A DNA stretch of 64,000 nt, from assembly GCF_028554725.1 (NCBI RefSeq), contig NC_071667.1, positions 36,351,501 through 36,415,500 of the forward strand, written 5' to 3'. How positions within the stretch are numbered: position 1 is the first letter of the stretch; every line of letters begins with the position of its first letter. The stretch is from Zeugodacus cucurbitae. Taxonomy: Eukaryota > Arthropoda > Insecta > Diptera > Tephritidae. A program made the translations under genes and the position numbers. Under the pieces are notes generated by a model. It saw only the letters and a list, made by a program, of their open reading frames with translations, made no database searches and had not been told where the DNA came from. Shown piece by piece: positions 9,873-21,633 of the stretch.

Positions 9873-11407
9873 CCTCCCGTCCGGGTTAGTAGTAGACTAC
9901 CGTAAACTAAATGAAAAAACTATTAAAGACAAATATCCCATGCCTAATATAAGTGATGTATTAGACAGAATTGGCAGGGCTAAATATTTTACAGCGTTAG
10001 ATTTAGCTAGCGGATACCATCAAATTGAGATGCATCCGAAAGATGTAAGTAAGACAGCATTCTCCGCGGACACTTCGAATTCGTAAGAATGCCGTTCGGA
10101 CTTACCAATGCCCCAGCCACTTTTCAAAGGGTTATGGATAATGTTCTGGCTGAACTGAATGGTAAATGTTGTCTTATATACCTAGACGATATAACAATTT
10201 TTTCTGCATCCCTACAGGAACATATCAACGACCTAAGAACAGTTTTTAAAAAACTTAATAATGCTAACCTCAAACTTCAACCTGCAAAATCTGAATTTCT
10301 CAGTAAAGAAATCGAATACTTAGGGTCACGTGGTTACCGACAAAGTGATCAAACCAAACCCAAAAAAAGATCGGTGCTATAAAATCGTTTCCACTCCCAA
10401 AGAACAGGAAACAAATGAAATCATTTTTAGGCCTCTTAGGGTATTACAGAAAATTTATAAAAGATTTTGCGACAATCATAAAACCTTTAACTCAACAACT
10501 AAAGGGTAAAGACACTGTTAAAATTGGCGAAGAGTTCTTATCCGCATTTGAAACTTGTAAAAATCTATTATGCAATGATCCTCTTTTAGAATATCCAGAT
10601 TTTTCAAAACCCTTCACTCTAACGACAGACGCAAGTAATGTTGCTTTAGGAGCCGTCCTCTCTCAAGGTACACCTAACAATGAAAAACCAATATCATTTG
10701 CTAGTCGTACACTTACAGATACCGAATTAAAATATTCAACCACTGAAAAAGAAATGTTAGCCATAATATGGGCTACTAAATATTTTCGCCCCTATTTATA
10801 CGGACAAAAATTTAAAATTAACACCGACCACAAACCACTAACGTGGCTAATGAATTTTAAAGAACCCAATTCCAAATTGATTCGATGGAAACTCCAGTTA
10901 CTAGAGTATGATTATGACATATCATATAAAAAAGGATCTGAAAATGTAGTGGCCGATACACTTAGCCGAGTTAATATAGCGGAAGTCAACACTAATAGCT
11001 TTTTTTCAAATAACAGTAACGAAAAAACGAACCCAATTTTAACCTTAAACAAACCAATTAACGAATATAACCTACAGTTTATATTTAAAATTGACAAAAA
11101 TTCTCAAATAATAAACTCAACCGCTTTCAAAAACAAAATAAGGAAAGTCATCACAGAAAGTTCGTTTGATAATAAAAAATTAACAAAAACATTCAAAACA
11201 ATTCTAAAACCAAATAAAGTATACGCTATTTTTGCTACTGACGAAATTTTTGACATTATCCAAGATGTACTCAAAGAATATTTCTTACCAACTTATACAC
11301 CATCCGACTTAGACACCATCAATGGAAAAACAAATTTAACTATTATCGACAAATTTTCAAAATTTGCAGCTGGATATACGATTCCAGCAAGAGACAGTCT
11401 AAACTAG
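9873..11407 (+). pseudogene. Gypsy-type LTR retrotransposon pol: reverse transcriptase and RNase H
   Basis: Broken pol gene of a Ty3/Gypsy element. Frame one holds VDYRKLNEKT and YFTALDLASGYHQI (reverse transcriptase motif A). After a frameshift near 10067 comes MPFGLTNAPATFQR, then LIYLDDITIFS (motif C, YLDD). A further break near 10380 leads to FLGLLGYYRKFI and RNase H, with TDASNVALGAVL, TEKEMLAIIW and NTDHKPLTWL showing the expected acids. The frame then runs into the start of the integrase core (IIDKFSKFAAGY), but the integrase zinc-binding N-terminus is missing, so an internal deletion is likely. Protease and gag are absent. Confidence 0.85.
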
Positions 11408-12083
11408 TTAAAGCCTTGAAAACCTTCTTTACCATTTTTGGCACTCCTATGAAACTAGTCTGCGATCAAGGCGCAGAGTTTTCAGGAAGGATATTTAAAG
11501 ATTTTTGTCAACAATATAATATTCAAATACATTTTACTTATTTCCAACAATCCTCTAGCAACTCACCAGTAGAGAGGTTGCACTCTTCTCTAACAGAATA
11601 AGGAGAATAATGAATACAAAAAAAGAGAACAAACTAGATTGCGACCATAACGATATTGTTAGCGAAACATTTATTACATACAATAACGCTATCCATTCGA
11701 CAACTAAATACACTCCATATGAGATTTTTTATGGAAGACCACATTTATTTAACAAAGAGATGACTTTCAACAACGAACACGACTATATTCAAAAACTGAA
11801 TGACTTCCAAAGAGTAATATATCCCAAAATTAAAAATAAAATAGAAAATAAAATGAAGAATAGAATCAGTAAGTTAAACAATAACAGAAAAAATCCAGGA
11901 AAGCTAGAAATAAATAATGTAATATTCAGAAAAGAAAATAGAAGAAACAAGCTTACACCAAGATTTACAAAACATAAAGTATTACAAGATAAAGGTGTGA
12001 CCATCGTCACAACCAAAAATCAGAAGATTCATAAATCAAAAATTAAGAAACGAATTAAAGAACACGAAACTTTGCCCACTTAA
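11408..12083 (+). pseudogene. Gypsy-type integrase remainder
   Basis: Integrase core and C-terminus in two frames. VCDQGAEFSG holds the second catalytic Asp and NSPVERLHSSLTE the catalytic Glu; a stop follows at 11599-11601. The next frame (11610-12083) has TPYEIFYGRPHLF and a lysine-rich C-terminal tail ending at 12083. No envelope gene follows. Codon use is very AT-rich. Confidence 0.8.
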
Positions 12084-12412
12084 ATATTCTAATTTAAACT
12101 TTAATTAAGCTGTCTAAACTATTTATAAGATAAGTTCAATGGGCTTTCAATTGTTAAACACAAAAATATATGTACATATATAAAAAAAATGTTTTATATT
12201 TCACTTATGAATTTATATTATTATTTTTTTTTTGTTATATTACTTAGACTTAATACACTGAATAATACATATTTTTATGTTATAAGCAAACGATGTAAAC
12301 ACTATCTATGTATATATTATTATTTACATTATAATATATCTGAATATGTAAACTAAACTTTAATAAACTAAGCAATACACTATAAGTGTTCCACACTGCG
12401 AGATGTGTCACG
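12084..12412. other. AT-rich region after Gypsy pol, possible LTR
   Basis: No gene. AATAAA-like signals occur near 12361-12366. The position fits a 3' noncoding region or LTR of the Gypsy element, but no second LTR is present for comparison, so this is only a suggestion. Confidence 0.3.
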
Positions 12413-12748
12413 CTACAACTTCCTTTGAGATGATACCCCACGGATCGGTGCAGGAGTTGGCAACTCATCAACAACTTCTGTGATGATGCCACCACGAATC
12501 GGTACAGGAGTTGCCAACTCAACATCTTCTGTGACGATGCCACCACGAATCGGTACAGGAGTTACCAACTCAACTTGATTTTGAGTTGATGCCACAGAAA
12601 CGCCACAACGAATGATGCGACTCAAGTAACAGAAGATCAAGAAGCCTAGCGAGAGTGACGCGGCAGCGGCGACGAGTTGAGTTGATTTTTGAATGCCAGA
12701 TAGGACGGTGGTCGAGCCTATCGGTAACTCCGGCGCTGATGGCTGCAT
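12413..12748 (-). CDS. 111-residue ORF with a predicted membrane segment and PIRGG repeats
   Basis: Unrecognised minus-strand open frame starting at the Met at 12748. Residues about 27-48 are hydrophobic (AAAASLSLGFLIFCYLSRII) and could span a membrane. The C-terminal half has three copies of a roughly 17-residue unit centred on TPVPIRGG, which reflects a 50-57-bp tandem repeat in the DNA at 12434-12593. There is no similarity I can name. GC content is higher than in the flanks. It could be a real small protein, part of a retrotransposon leader, or a chance frame on a minisatellite. Confidence 0.3.
   Translation of the reverse strand: MQPSAPELPIGSTTVLSGIQKSTQLVAAAASLSLGFLIFCYLSRIIRCGVSVASTQNQVELVTPVPIRGGIVTEDVELATPVPIRGGIITEVVDELPTPAPIRGVSSQRKL
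12434..12593. repeat. Three-copy tandem repeat, about 51-57 bp
   Basis: Three adjacent units each contain CGAATCGGTACAGGAGTT (first unit CGGATCGGTGCAGGAGTT), followed by an ACCAACTCA-like stretch and GATGCCA. Because the units are near multiples of three, the minus-strand frame stays open across them. Confidence 0.8.
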
Positions 12749-13063
12749 TGACTTAGCAGCGTAAAGAAGAAGAATAAGATGTCGTTGGTTCAGCGGGAGC
12801 GAAGTTTGCCGGCAGCAGCAGTGTTGTCCGGCAGTGTTTGAAGCGACGTAGCAGCAGGGAATCTATGCTGACTAACAGGAACAAATTTCACTATGTCACT
12901 TTGTTTCTTATTTTAAACATTCTTAAACAAATTGCTTTTCACTGTTTGTTTGTATGTTTTCTATGTTATTTTCTTCCTTACCGCACCTTCTCAATTTTGT
13001 TGTTGCACTTAGTGTTGTCACAATGATTTGCACACTTGTAAGTACATATGTATCACTTCTTTT
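12749..13063. other. Spacer, nothing firm
   Basis: Starts GC-rich with CAG-type triplets (CGGCAGCAGCAG near 12810) and becomes T-rich. No gene or known repeat recognised. Confidence 0.4.
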
Positions 13064-13937
13064 TATACTCTCGCAACAAATGTTGCTAAAGAGAGTATTA
13101 TAGTTTTGTTCACATAACGGTTGTTTGTAACACCCAAAACTAAACGAGTTAGATATAGGGTTATATATACCAAAGTGATCAGGGTGAAGAGTGGAGTTCA
13201 AATCCGAATGTCTGTATGTCCGTCCGTCCGTATGTGCAAGCTGAAACTTGAGTAAAAATTAAGATATCTTGATGAAACTTGACACACTTATTTCTTGGCA
13301 CCATAGGAAGGTTGCTTTCGAAAATGAGCAAAATCGGACCACTGCCACGCCCACAAAATGGCGAAAGCCGAAAACACATAAAGTGACATAACTAAGCCAT
13401 AAATAAAGCTATGGAAATAAAATTTGGTATGAAGGATCGCACTATGAAGGGGCATATTTGAATGTAATTTTTTTGGGGAAGTGGGCGTGGCCCCGCCCCC
13501 TACTAAGTTTTTTGTACATATCTCGCAAACCAATAGAGCTATATAAACTAAACTTTCTGCAGTCGTTGTTTTTAGCCACTTCCTCATGCAGTCGAAAAAT
13601 GAAAGAAATCGGATCATAACCAAGCCCACCTCCCATACAAAAGTTAGGTTGAAAATTACTAAAAGTGGGTTAACTCACTAACGAAAAACGTCAGAAACAC
13701 TAAATTTCACATAAGAAATGGCAGATGGAAGCTGCACTCAGATTTTTTTACAAAATGGAAAATGGGCGTGGCGTCGCCCACTTATGGGTCAAAAACCATA
13801 CCTCAGGAATTACTCGACCGATTTCAATAAAACATGGTTTGTAATAGTTTTCATACATCCCAATGATATGTTGTGAAAATAGGCCAAATCGCTTCACAAC
13901 CACGCCTACTTCCTATATACCAGAACTTTTGAGTGAT
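13064..13937 (-). repeat. R repeat, copy 2 (reverse orientation)
   Basis: Begins with the R tail end TTTTATACTCTCGCAAC and includes the family's conserved blocks GGTTGAAAATTACTAAAAGT, AACTCACTAACGAAAAACG and GGGCGTGGCGTCGCCC. It stops at about 13937, short of the head. Open frames inside (for example 13288-13629) recur in other copies only because the DNA is conserved; they contain no recognisable domain. Confidence 0.8.
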
Positions 13938-14272
13938 TTATATTATAGTGATGCACATATTTTTCGAAAATTCGCACTTCAGCACACACACTCCACGACA
14001 CTTCTTTCTTTTTTTTATTTAAGTAGAGGAAATTATTATTGGTCAGAATTACTTCGCTCTGACACTCAACTTCACTATTATCTATGCATATATGTTTTTA
14101 TTATTTCCTAGGTATTTTTAGCACTTCACGCACTCGATGCATTTTTGTAATTTTTTATGTCTTCCTATTTAGGAATCACAGTTGTTTTAAGTGACACTTG
14201 CACATATATGCATAGTTCAATATTTTGTTTCTTTTTTAGGGTTTTTTGTATGTTTGTTTAAAGCTTGATTTG
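13938..14272. other. Spacer between two R repeats
   Basis: AT-rich, no gene. It lies between two R copies in the same orientation. Confidence 0.4.
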
Positions 14273-15405
14273 TTATACTCTCGCAACCTGTTGCACAGAG
14301 TATTATAGTTTTGTTCACCTAACGGATGTTTGTGTCACCAAGAAATAAAAGAGTTAGATATGGGGTTATATATATATAAATGATCAGGATGAGGAGTGGA
14401 TTTGAAATCCGGATGTCTGTCCGTCCGTCTGTCCGTCTGTCCGTGCAAGCGATAACTTGAGTAAAAATTAAGATATCTTAATGAATCACAACACACATTC
14501 CTTGGCACCCTGAGGAGGTTGCTTTCAAAAATGGGCAAAATCGGTCCACTGCCACGCCCACAAAATGGCGTAAACCGAAAACCTATACAGTGTCATAACT
14601 AAGCTATAAATAAAGTTATGAAAATAAAATTTGCAACATAGGATCACATTAGGGAGGGGCACATTTGGATGTAATTTTTTTTTGAAAAGTGGGCGTGACA
14701 TCACCCCCAAATAGGTTTTTTGTATCTAACTCACAAACCAATAGAGCTATATAAACCAAAATTTCTGTAACCGATTCTTTTACGTACCCCACCACACCCC
14801 ACGAAAATAGTTGAAATCGGATAATAACCACACCCACCTCCCATACAAAGGTTAGGTTGAAAATTACTAAAAGTGGGTTAACTCACTAACGAAAAACGTC
14901 AGAAACACTAAATTTCACATAAGAAATGGCAGATGGAAGCTGCACTCAGATTTTTTTACAAAATGGAAAATGGGCGTGGCGTCGCCCACTTATGGGTCAA
15001 AAACCATATCTCAGGAACTACTCGACCGATTTCAATGAAACTTGGTTTGTAATAGTTTCCTTACCTCCCAATAATATGTTGTGAAAATTGGCTAAATCGC
15101 TTCACAACCACACCTACTTCCTATATACCAGAACTTTGAAGACGATCTGGATCGTTTACTTTACGATATATAAAGTAAGCACTAGTGAAGATATCGGTGC
15201 AGAACTTTGCACAAATACTACGTTTGGCAGCCCCATTCTAAAAATCGCCAAAGTCGGACCATAGGTTTTCAAGGCCCCATATATCGAACATGAGGACCTC
15301 GGTGCTTCTAACCTAATATTATGGTTTCCAACTTTCAATGGACTTTATACAATATATATCACGAATATGTGGGTCAAATTGTGTATTAAATAATATTAAA
15401 CCTCC
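14273..15405 (-). repeat. R repeat, copy 3 (reverse orientation, long)
   Basis: Starts at the tail (TTATACTCTCGCAACC) and runs further toward the head than copy 2, including the block CCCCATATATCGAACATGAG near 15279. It ends where RTE copy 2 begins. It shares with copy 2 the exact interval from GGTTGAAAATTACTAAAAGT to AAATGGCAGATGGAAGCTGC, so the two are close relatives. Confidence 0.8.
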
Positions 15406-15419
15406 TAAATAATATAAAC

Positions 15420-16690
15420 CTCCTAATAAGGTTCTATCGAGCGTACTGAGTGAAAGACTAAAGCCCACCGTCAACAAACTGATTGGACTTTATCAGTGCG
15501 GCTTTAGACCTGGCAAATCCACAACTGACCAGATATTCACCATGCGCCAAATCTTGGAGAAGACCCGTGAAAAGAGCATCGACACACATCACATTTTTGT
15601 CGATTTTAAAGCTGCTTTCGACAGTACGGAAAGGTGCTGCCTATACGCCGCGATGTCTGAATTTGGTATCCCCACAAAACTAATACGGCTATGTAAGTTT
15701 ACGTTGAGTAACACCAAGAGCTCCGTCATGATTAGAAAGGACCTCTCCGAGCCGTTCGATACCAAACGAGGTTCCAGACAAGGTGACTCACTATCGTGCC
15801 ACTTCTCTAACTTGATGTTGGAAAAAATAATATGAGCTGCAGAACTAAATAGAGAAGGTACAATCTTCTACAAGAGTGTACAGCTACTGGCGTACGCCGA
15901 TGATATTGATATCATCGGAAGCAACAACCGCGCCGTTTGTTCTGCTTTTTCCCGCATGGATAAGAAGGCGAAGCGAATGGGTCTGGAGGTGAATGAGGAC
16001 AAGACAAAACATCTCTTGTCATCAAGCAAACAGTCGGCGCACTCGCGTCTTGGCTCCCACGTCACTGTTGACAGTCATAACTTCGAAGTTGTAGATAATT
16101 TCGTATACCTGGGAACCAGTATCAACAACACCAACAATGTCAGCCTCGAAATCCAGCGCAGAATCACTCTTGCCAACAGGTGCTACTTTGGACTGGGTAG
16201 GCAATTGAACAGTAAAGTCCTCTCTCGGCGAACTAAAATAAAACTCCACAAGTCGCTTATCATTCCCGTCCTGATTTATGGTGCTGAAGCTTGGACGATG
16301 TCAACATCAGATAAGACGACACTAGTAGTTTTCGGGAGGAAAATTTTGCGCAAGATTTACGGACCTCAGAACATTGGCAACGGCGAATACCGAACGATGA
16401 GCTGTACAAGTTATACGACGACATTGACATAGTTCAGCGAATAAAAAGACATCGCCTACGTTGGCTAGATCATGTTGTCCGAATGGACGAAAACACTCCA
16501 GCTCTGAAAGTGTTCGATGCAGTACCCGCCGGAGGAAGCCGAGGAAGGTAAAGGCCTCCACTCCGTTGGAGGGACCAGGTGGAGAGCGACCTGGTTACAC
16601 TTGGAATCTCCAACTGGCGCCGAACTGCGAAGGAAAGAGGGGAGTGGCGCGCTCTCTTCGATTCGGCCATAACCGGCTAAACGTTGTTCG
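15420..16690 (+). pseudogene. RTE-clade LINE, copy 2 (reverse transcriptase C-terminal part)
   Basis: 5'-truncated RTE copy. It starts within the reverse transcriptase at LKPTVNKLIG and carries FVDFKAAFDS, LAYADDIDIIG and YLGTSINNTNNVSLEI. A stop interrupts the frame after LMLEKII (about 15835), and a frame change follows IGNGEY near 16390. It ends near 16680 with the usual ATAACCGGCTAAACG, but the CATA tail is missing. Same family as the copies at 6745, 20258, 38161 and 49340. Confidence 0.9.
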
Positions 16691-16995
16691 CTCTTTGTTT
16701 AGACTTCCAGTAGATAACTTGTGCAGTGAAGAAGACAGTTTATTTCAACAATTTGTATACTAGTTTATTAAAACTACGTATTTTCATTTTCATACATATT
16801 GTGTGTGTATGTATATATTTGTCAACACTTCAAAAGCAGCTGAAAACAGGAAAGAGCATAAAAAGGATTCAATCTCGCGGAAAGTACACCGGAACCCAGG
16901 ATCACACTTTTAACACTCGAGCGGACGGACTCATAACCGTATAATCTTCAATAATTATTTTTAACTATTTTAGACTAAGTAAAAGATCTCTCATA
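16691..16995. other. Spacer or 5' region of Helentron D
   Basis: No gene. A weak TG-rich run (TGTGTGTGTATGTATATAT) lies near 16800. The Helentron D coding region starts just after. Confidence 0.4.
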
Positions 16996-17005
16996 ATAAA
17001 TCGTA

Positions 17006-18485
17006 TTGATAATAGAAGACGCATGCAACTTCTACGCAAACAATGCATATAGAATTAGTGCGCAAAGTAGAGATACTCGAGCGCATAGATCTCTGCGCAA
17101 GACTTCCGAGGTACGTACTGTTGAACGAAGTTTAAATACTTCTCAACATAGGAGTAGGAGTCCAAATCCTCAAATTCGTTCCGAAAAGCAAGTTAGAGAT
17201 GCTCAAGGACATAGATCTCGGCGCGACAATCCCGAGATACGCTCCGAAGAGCAAAGTATGAATAATCTAGAACATAGATCTCGGCGCGAGAATCCCGAGA
17301 TACGGTCAATTGAACAAAGTATAAATACTGTTCAAAGAAAGCTGTATCACGGCGAGATAATCCCGAGGTACGGTCTTTTGAACAAAATATAAATACTGTT
17401 CAACATAGGACTAGGAGTCAAAATCTTCAAATTCGCTCCGAAGAGCAAAGTAGAAATACCCGAGCTCATAGATCTCAACGAGAAAATTCCGAGGTAAGGA
17501 CTTAGAACGCATGCATGATCGAGTACTAAGACAACATGCAAGAAGAAATTCTGAAACAAGGAGGGAGGAGAGTTGTAGGGAAACACAACGTCGACTGCTG
17601 ATCAGGAGGGGGTGCAAGGGAAGAGGTTTTAAATCAGAGACGCCGTCGATTCAGTCAGATTCGTCTTCATAGAGAAATCTTGGTAAATAGGCAAACAAAA
17701 GGCAGTCTCAGCGAAATAGATTAAACAGAGGCAATAATTTTGTAGAATATGATATTTTCGCAAATGGTTGCAATTCAAGAGATTTTCGAAGCATTTATTT
17801 TGAAAATATAAAGAAAGGTCCTACCCTGATATGCATTTGCTGTAGGGGATTAAAGTTTTCACACCAAATACGCAGGTTGAATTTTGAAACTATCGCTGAA
17901 AATCACCCGATTGCTACATCTGCTTTCTTTTTAATGGAAAGGTTTCTTTCTGAAGACGGAACTTACAATTTTTGTGCACCTTGTAAAAATGCAATTGCTA
18001 ATAATAAGATTCCCAAAATATGTTTATCAAATGAGCTAGACTCCCTGAAATATCAGATTGTTTGAAAGATTTAACTGCAATCAAAGAAGGTTAATAATGC
18101 CTAGATTGCCTTTTATGACTATCCGTCCTTTGGGATATCAATGGCAAAGTTCGCTTAAAGGCGCCGTTGTTAATATTTCCATTTCTGTTAATAATATTCT
18201 GACATTTTTACCTCGTTCATTTGATTAGACTCGTGTGAATCAAATTCACTTAAGAAGACGTTTAGAATAAAGTAATGATTATATGACTGATACCATAAGG
18301 CCTGCGAAGATAATGGAAGCATTGCAATTCCTAGTAAATACCCCTCTTTATCGTGAAAACAATATACGTGTTAATGAAAACTGGATTTCTGGTTTTAATA
18401 AGCATTCTTGTTCTTTTATTGCATCTGATCAGAATTGTGTGAAAGCTCAAACTGAACGCATCAAACCTAATTACGTCCGTGAGTT
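17006..18485 (+). pseudogene. Helentron D, N-terminal region of the Rep/helicase protein
   Basis: N-terminal part of a Helitron-like protein in several frames. 17006-17392 holds arginine-rich tandem repeats. After frameshifts, a cysteine-rich region reads ICICCRGLKFS and FCAPCKNAIA (about 17826-17990), likely zinc-binding. Next come PFMTIRPLGYQWQSSLKGAV, the reading LRRRLE, and DYMTDTIRPAKIMEALQFLV with NTPLYRENNIRVNENWI (18283-18400), all typical of the region before the Rep domain. The copy ends near 18485, where a LINE ORF1 starts. It complements Helentron B, which has the next segment. At least four frame breaks and one stop (about 18226). Confidence 0.8.
17125..17505 (+). repeat. Tandem repeats, about 63-66 bp, in Helentron D
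   Basis: Six imperfect units, each encoding about 21 residues around HRSRRENPEIRSEEQS. Unit ends are marked by CCGAAGAGCAAAGTA-like sequence. The charged, repetitive N-terminus may serve as a nucleic-acid-binding tail (inference). Confidence 0.8.
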
Positions 18486-19616
18486 AAAAGCAAACATAAA
18501 AATTAAAACAAACAACAAAATTAAACGCACGTCAAATAACGTTTCGGTCATGTCGCGAATGAGTAGCGCAAAAAGGAAAAAACAATTATTGACACTGGTC
18601 AAGGTACCTTCGATTATTATAATTATTTTTCTCCTTTGCAAACAATAGATGATAACAGCGACGAAAATACAGATATCATTGTTTCAAAAGCAAAAACAAT
18701 TCATGTACCACCGATTACAGCTATTAAGTGCACAATTGAACAACTGCATACATTTTTCAAACAAACAAAGATTTCAGATTATTCAATACGGAAAATCTCA
18801 ATTGGCTTGAAATTGCATTGTGTTTCAAAGTCGGACTTTGATTTAGCATGCCAAAAAATGAAATCGGAAAATATAGAATTCTACACTTATGCTACTAAAA
18901 ACGAAAAACCGTATAAAGCTTTGCTATTTGGGCTGGATAAGTTTGGGCCAATTACAATTAAAAATTCTCTTATACAAATGGGACTTAAGTGTCTAGATGT
19001 TAAACTCATAGAAAAACGTAGACCAAACAACAGTGTCCTAATTCTGTATGTAGTATATTTTGAGAGACAATCAATTTCAATGAATGAATTAAGAAAAAAC
19101 TATTCCACAATTGAATACGTTAAAGTAAAATGGGAATTCCAAAGGCAAAACAGCAACAAAATAACGCAATGTTTCAATTGGCAGATGTTCGGGCATGGCT
19201 CCAGTCGCTTCGCGGTTAATACATTTTGTGCCAACTGCTCCGGACGCCAGAAAACAAAGGATTGCACTGTGCAAACAATAAAATGTGCTAATTGCAACGG
19301 TGATCATAAAGCATCATCATATGACTGTCCAAGCAGACTGCATTATATTAATATTAAGAGTAAATATCAGCCCAAGAGCAAGATCTCTCCATCGTTACAG
19401 TCAGGAAGGACGCCGTATGCATCTATAAAATCGAGTTCGTACAACGAAAGCTTCCCAAACATCTTAAACCAAGCTGCACCACGCTCTAAGCCAAGCTGGA
19501 ATATTCAAGCCAGAACACAAGAAGTGAACAACATGTTTACCATTCAGGAAATTAAAGAACTAACATTAGAGAGAACTAACGGAGAGAGCTTTCAACCTAT
19601 ACGGACGTGTATTTGA
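18486..19616 (+). pseudogene. Jockey-type LINE ORF1 (gag-like nucleic-acid-binding protein)
   Basis: ORF1 of a non-LTR retrotransposon, which coats the RNA. An open frame from 18636 to 19616 covers most of it; readable homology begins upstream in another frame (FDYYNYFSPLQTIDD). The central domain has KPYKALLFGLDKFGPITIK. The C-terminus carries zinc-knuckle-like units: CFNWQMFGHGSSRFAVNTFC (first cysteine pair altered, W and F where C is expected), CANCSGRQKTKDC and CANCNGDHKASSYDC. Altered knuckle residues and the missing ORF2 make it a fragment. The 3' boundary is near 19640. Confidence 0.75.
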
Positions 19617-19639
19617 TGCGCTCCGTGATTATTCTCTAA

Positions 19640-20257
19640 AACCTAAAATTAAAATAAAATACGTAAAAAACAAAACAACTTAAACAGTGCATTAAGCCAA
19701 GCGTTAGTCAATAACGCCGAAATTGTTAGCAAAACAAAAAAAATCACAAAAATAAAAGTGTACAAACAATAATAAATACTAAATAACAAATTATAAGTGC
19801 GAGAAAATAAACAATAAACAATAACATGAGCGCTGCGCAGCCTCACCAACAAGGCCGTAGGCATTCTCTGAATGCCTACTTTAGCTTTGTCGAGCCTGCA
19901 AAACCTACCAACAAACAAGGCAAAGGCGAGAAGGATGAGACATCACAGCGATCAACTGAGCAGCACCCTAAGCAGAGCTAGCAACAACAATAGCAGCAGA
20001 GAACGGCAGCCAACAACGGCCAGCAACAAACACGAACGCATCAACATATAAGCAGGTACCTGCAAGCGAGCAGACAGCGAAGAAAAGCATAACGCAAGGT
20101 GAGAATGCACAAATCAAAAAAGGTTCATCTGTTCAGATTCAACCAAGAATAAACCTGACGTTTTAAATGGCAACAGATTTGCCGTACTAAGCAATGGTTC
20201 TGATGATGATGCGAAGGGTACCACCAAAAATTATTATTCCTATCAGTTGAAGAGCTC
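19640..20257 (+). pseudogene. Second Jockey-type LINE, 5' region and ORF1 N-terminus
   Basis: A5'-like leader with many AAC/AAA runs is followed by a Met at 19826 starting MSAAQPHQQGRRHSLNAYFS. The frame is stopped by TAG near 19979. Further on DVLNGNRFAVLSNGSDDDAK can be read, an ORF1-type motif. The last 33 bases (20225-20257) match 24873-24905 with one mismatch, which ties this fragment to the Jockey family at 24841. It is cut at 20258 by RTE copy 3. Confidence 0.6.
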
Positions 20258-21610
20258 GTCTTGTCCTCGTTCACCACCAGGCCCATACGCTTCTCTTCCT
20301 TATCCAGTCTGGAAAAAGCAGAACTATCGGCGCGGGTGTTGTTTCCAATGATATCGATATCATCGGCGTACGCCAGTAGCTGTACACTCTAATAGAAGAT
20401 TGTACCTTCTCTATTTAGCTCTGCAGCTCGTATTATTTTCTCCAGCATCAGGTTAAAGAAATCACACGAGAGTTTAGCTTTGTCTGAAACCTCGTCTGGT
20501 ATCGAACGGCTCGGAGAGGTCCTTCACGATCCTGACGGAGCTTTTGGTGTTGCTCAACGTCAACTTACACAGCCGTATTAGTTTAGCGGGGATACCAAAT
20601 TCAGACATCGCGGTATAAAGGCAGCTCCTTTTCGTGCTGTCGAAAGCAGCTTTAAAGTCGACAAAGAGATGATGTGTGTCGATCCTATTTTCACGGGTCT
20701 TCTCCAAAATTTGGCGCATTGTGAATATCTGGTCTGTTGTTGATTTTCCAGGTCTAAAGCCACACTGATAAGGTCCAATCAGTTTGTTGACGGTGGGCTT
20801 TAGTCTTTCACACAGTACGCTCGACAGAACCTTATACGCGATGTTGAAGAGGCTTATCCTACGGTAATTGGCGCAAATTGTGGGGTCTCCCTTTTTGTGT
20901 ATTGGGCAGAGTACACTGAGATTCCAATCGTCAGGAATGCTTTCTTTGGACCATATTCCGCAAAGAAGCTGATGCAAGCACCTTATCAGCTCTTCGCCGC
21001 CGTATTTGAATAGCTCGGCCGGTAATCCATCGGCCCCCGCCGCCTTATTGTTCTTCAAGCGGGTAATTGCTATTTCTTCACGGTCGGGCAATGGAACATC
21101 CGCTCCATCGTCGTCGATTGGGGAATCGGGTTCGCCATCTCCTGGTGTTGTGCTTTCTCTGCCATTCAGCAGGCTGGAGAAGTGTTCCCTCCACAATCTC
21201 AGTATACTCTGGCCATCAATAACTAGATCACCTCTGGGGGTCCTACAGGAGTGTGCTCCGGTCTTGAAACCTTCAGTTAGTCGCCGGATCTTTTCGTAAA
21301 ATTTTCGAGCATTACCCCTATCGGCCAGCTTGTCAAGCTCTTCATACTCATGCATTTCGGCGAGACGACAATCCTCATCATACCAGCTGTTTTTTTGACT
21401 TTTCCACTGGAGACATGTCGTTCATCTATCACAACATGATCGATGTGGTTGCGAGTGATTCGACGACCATATTTCGTGCCCCGGCGAAGTCGATCAGCCT
21501 CAGGCCGTTTGGCGATGTTTCGTCATGGAGGCTGAATTTTCCGACTGTTGTGCCAAACACCTTCTTTACCCACTGTCGAGTTACGATGACGTTGGGGCCG
21601 ATTCCGTTTG
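20258..21610 (-). pseudogene. RTE-clade LINE, copy 3 (truncated at both ends)
   Basis: Minus-strand RTE copy with the long frame 21355-20474: linker (FKTGAHSCRTPRGDLVIDGQ), FRPGKSTTDQIF, FVDFKAAFDS. A frameshift near 20480 is followed by LAYADDIDIIGNN at about 20380-20350. At the other side, the piece 21615-21415 holds part of the endonuclease (TSPNGLRLIDFAGA) joined across a deletion that removes the end of that domain. The 3' end is cut inside the reverse transcriptase, so the family tail is absent. Confidence 0.9.
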
Positions 21611-21633
21611 AAGAAAAGAGTTCGTGTTTTAGA

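Noticed and set aside
9109..12083. Helentron A and Gypsy pol as one gene cluster
   Set aside because: They are on opposite strands and meet at a sharp junction near 9872; this is adjacency by insertion or deletion.
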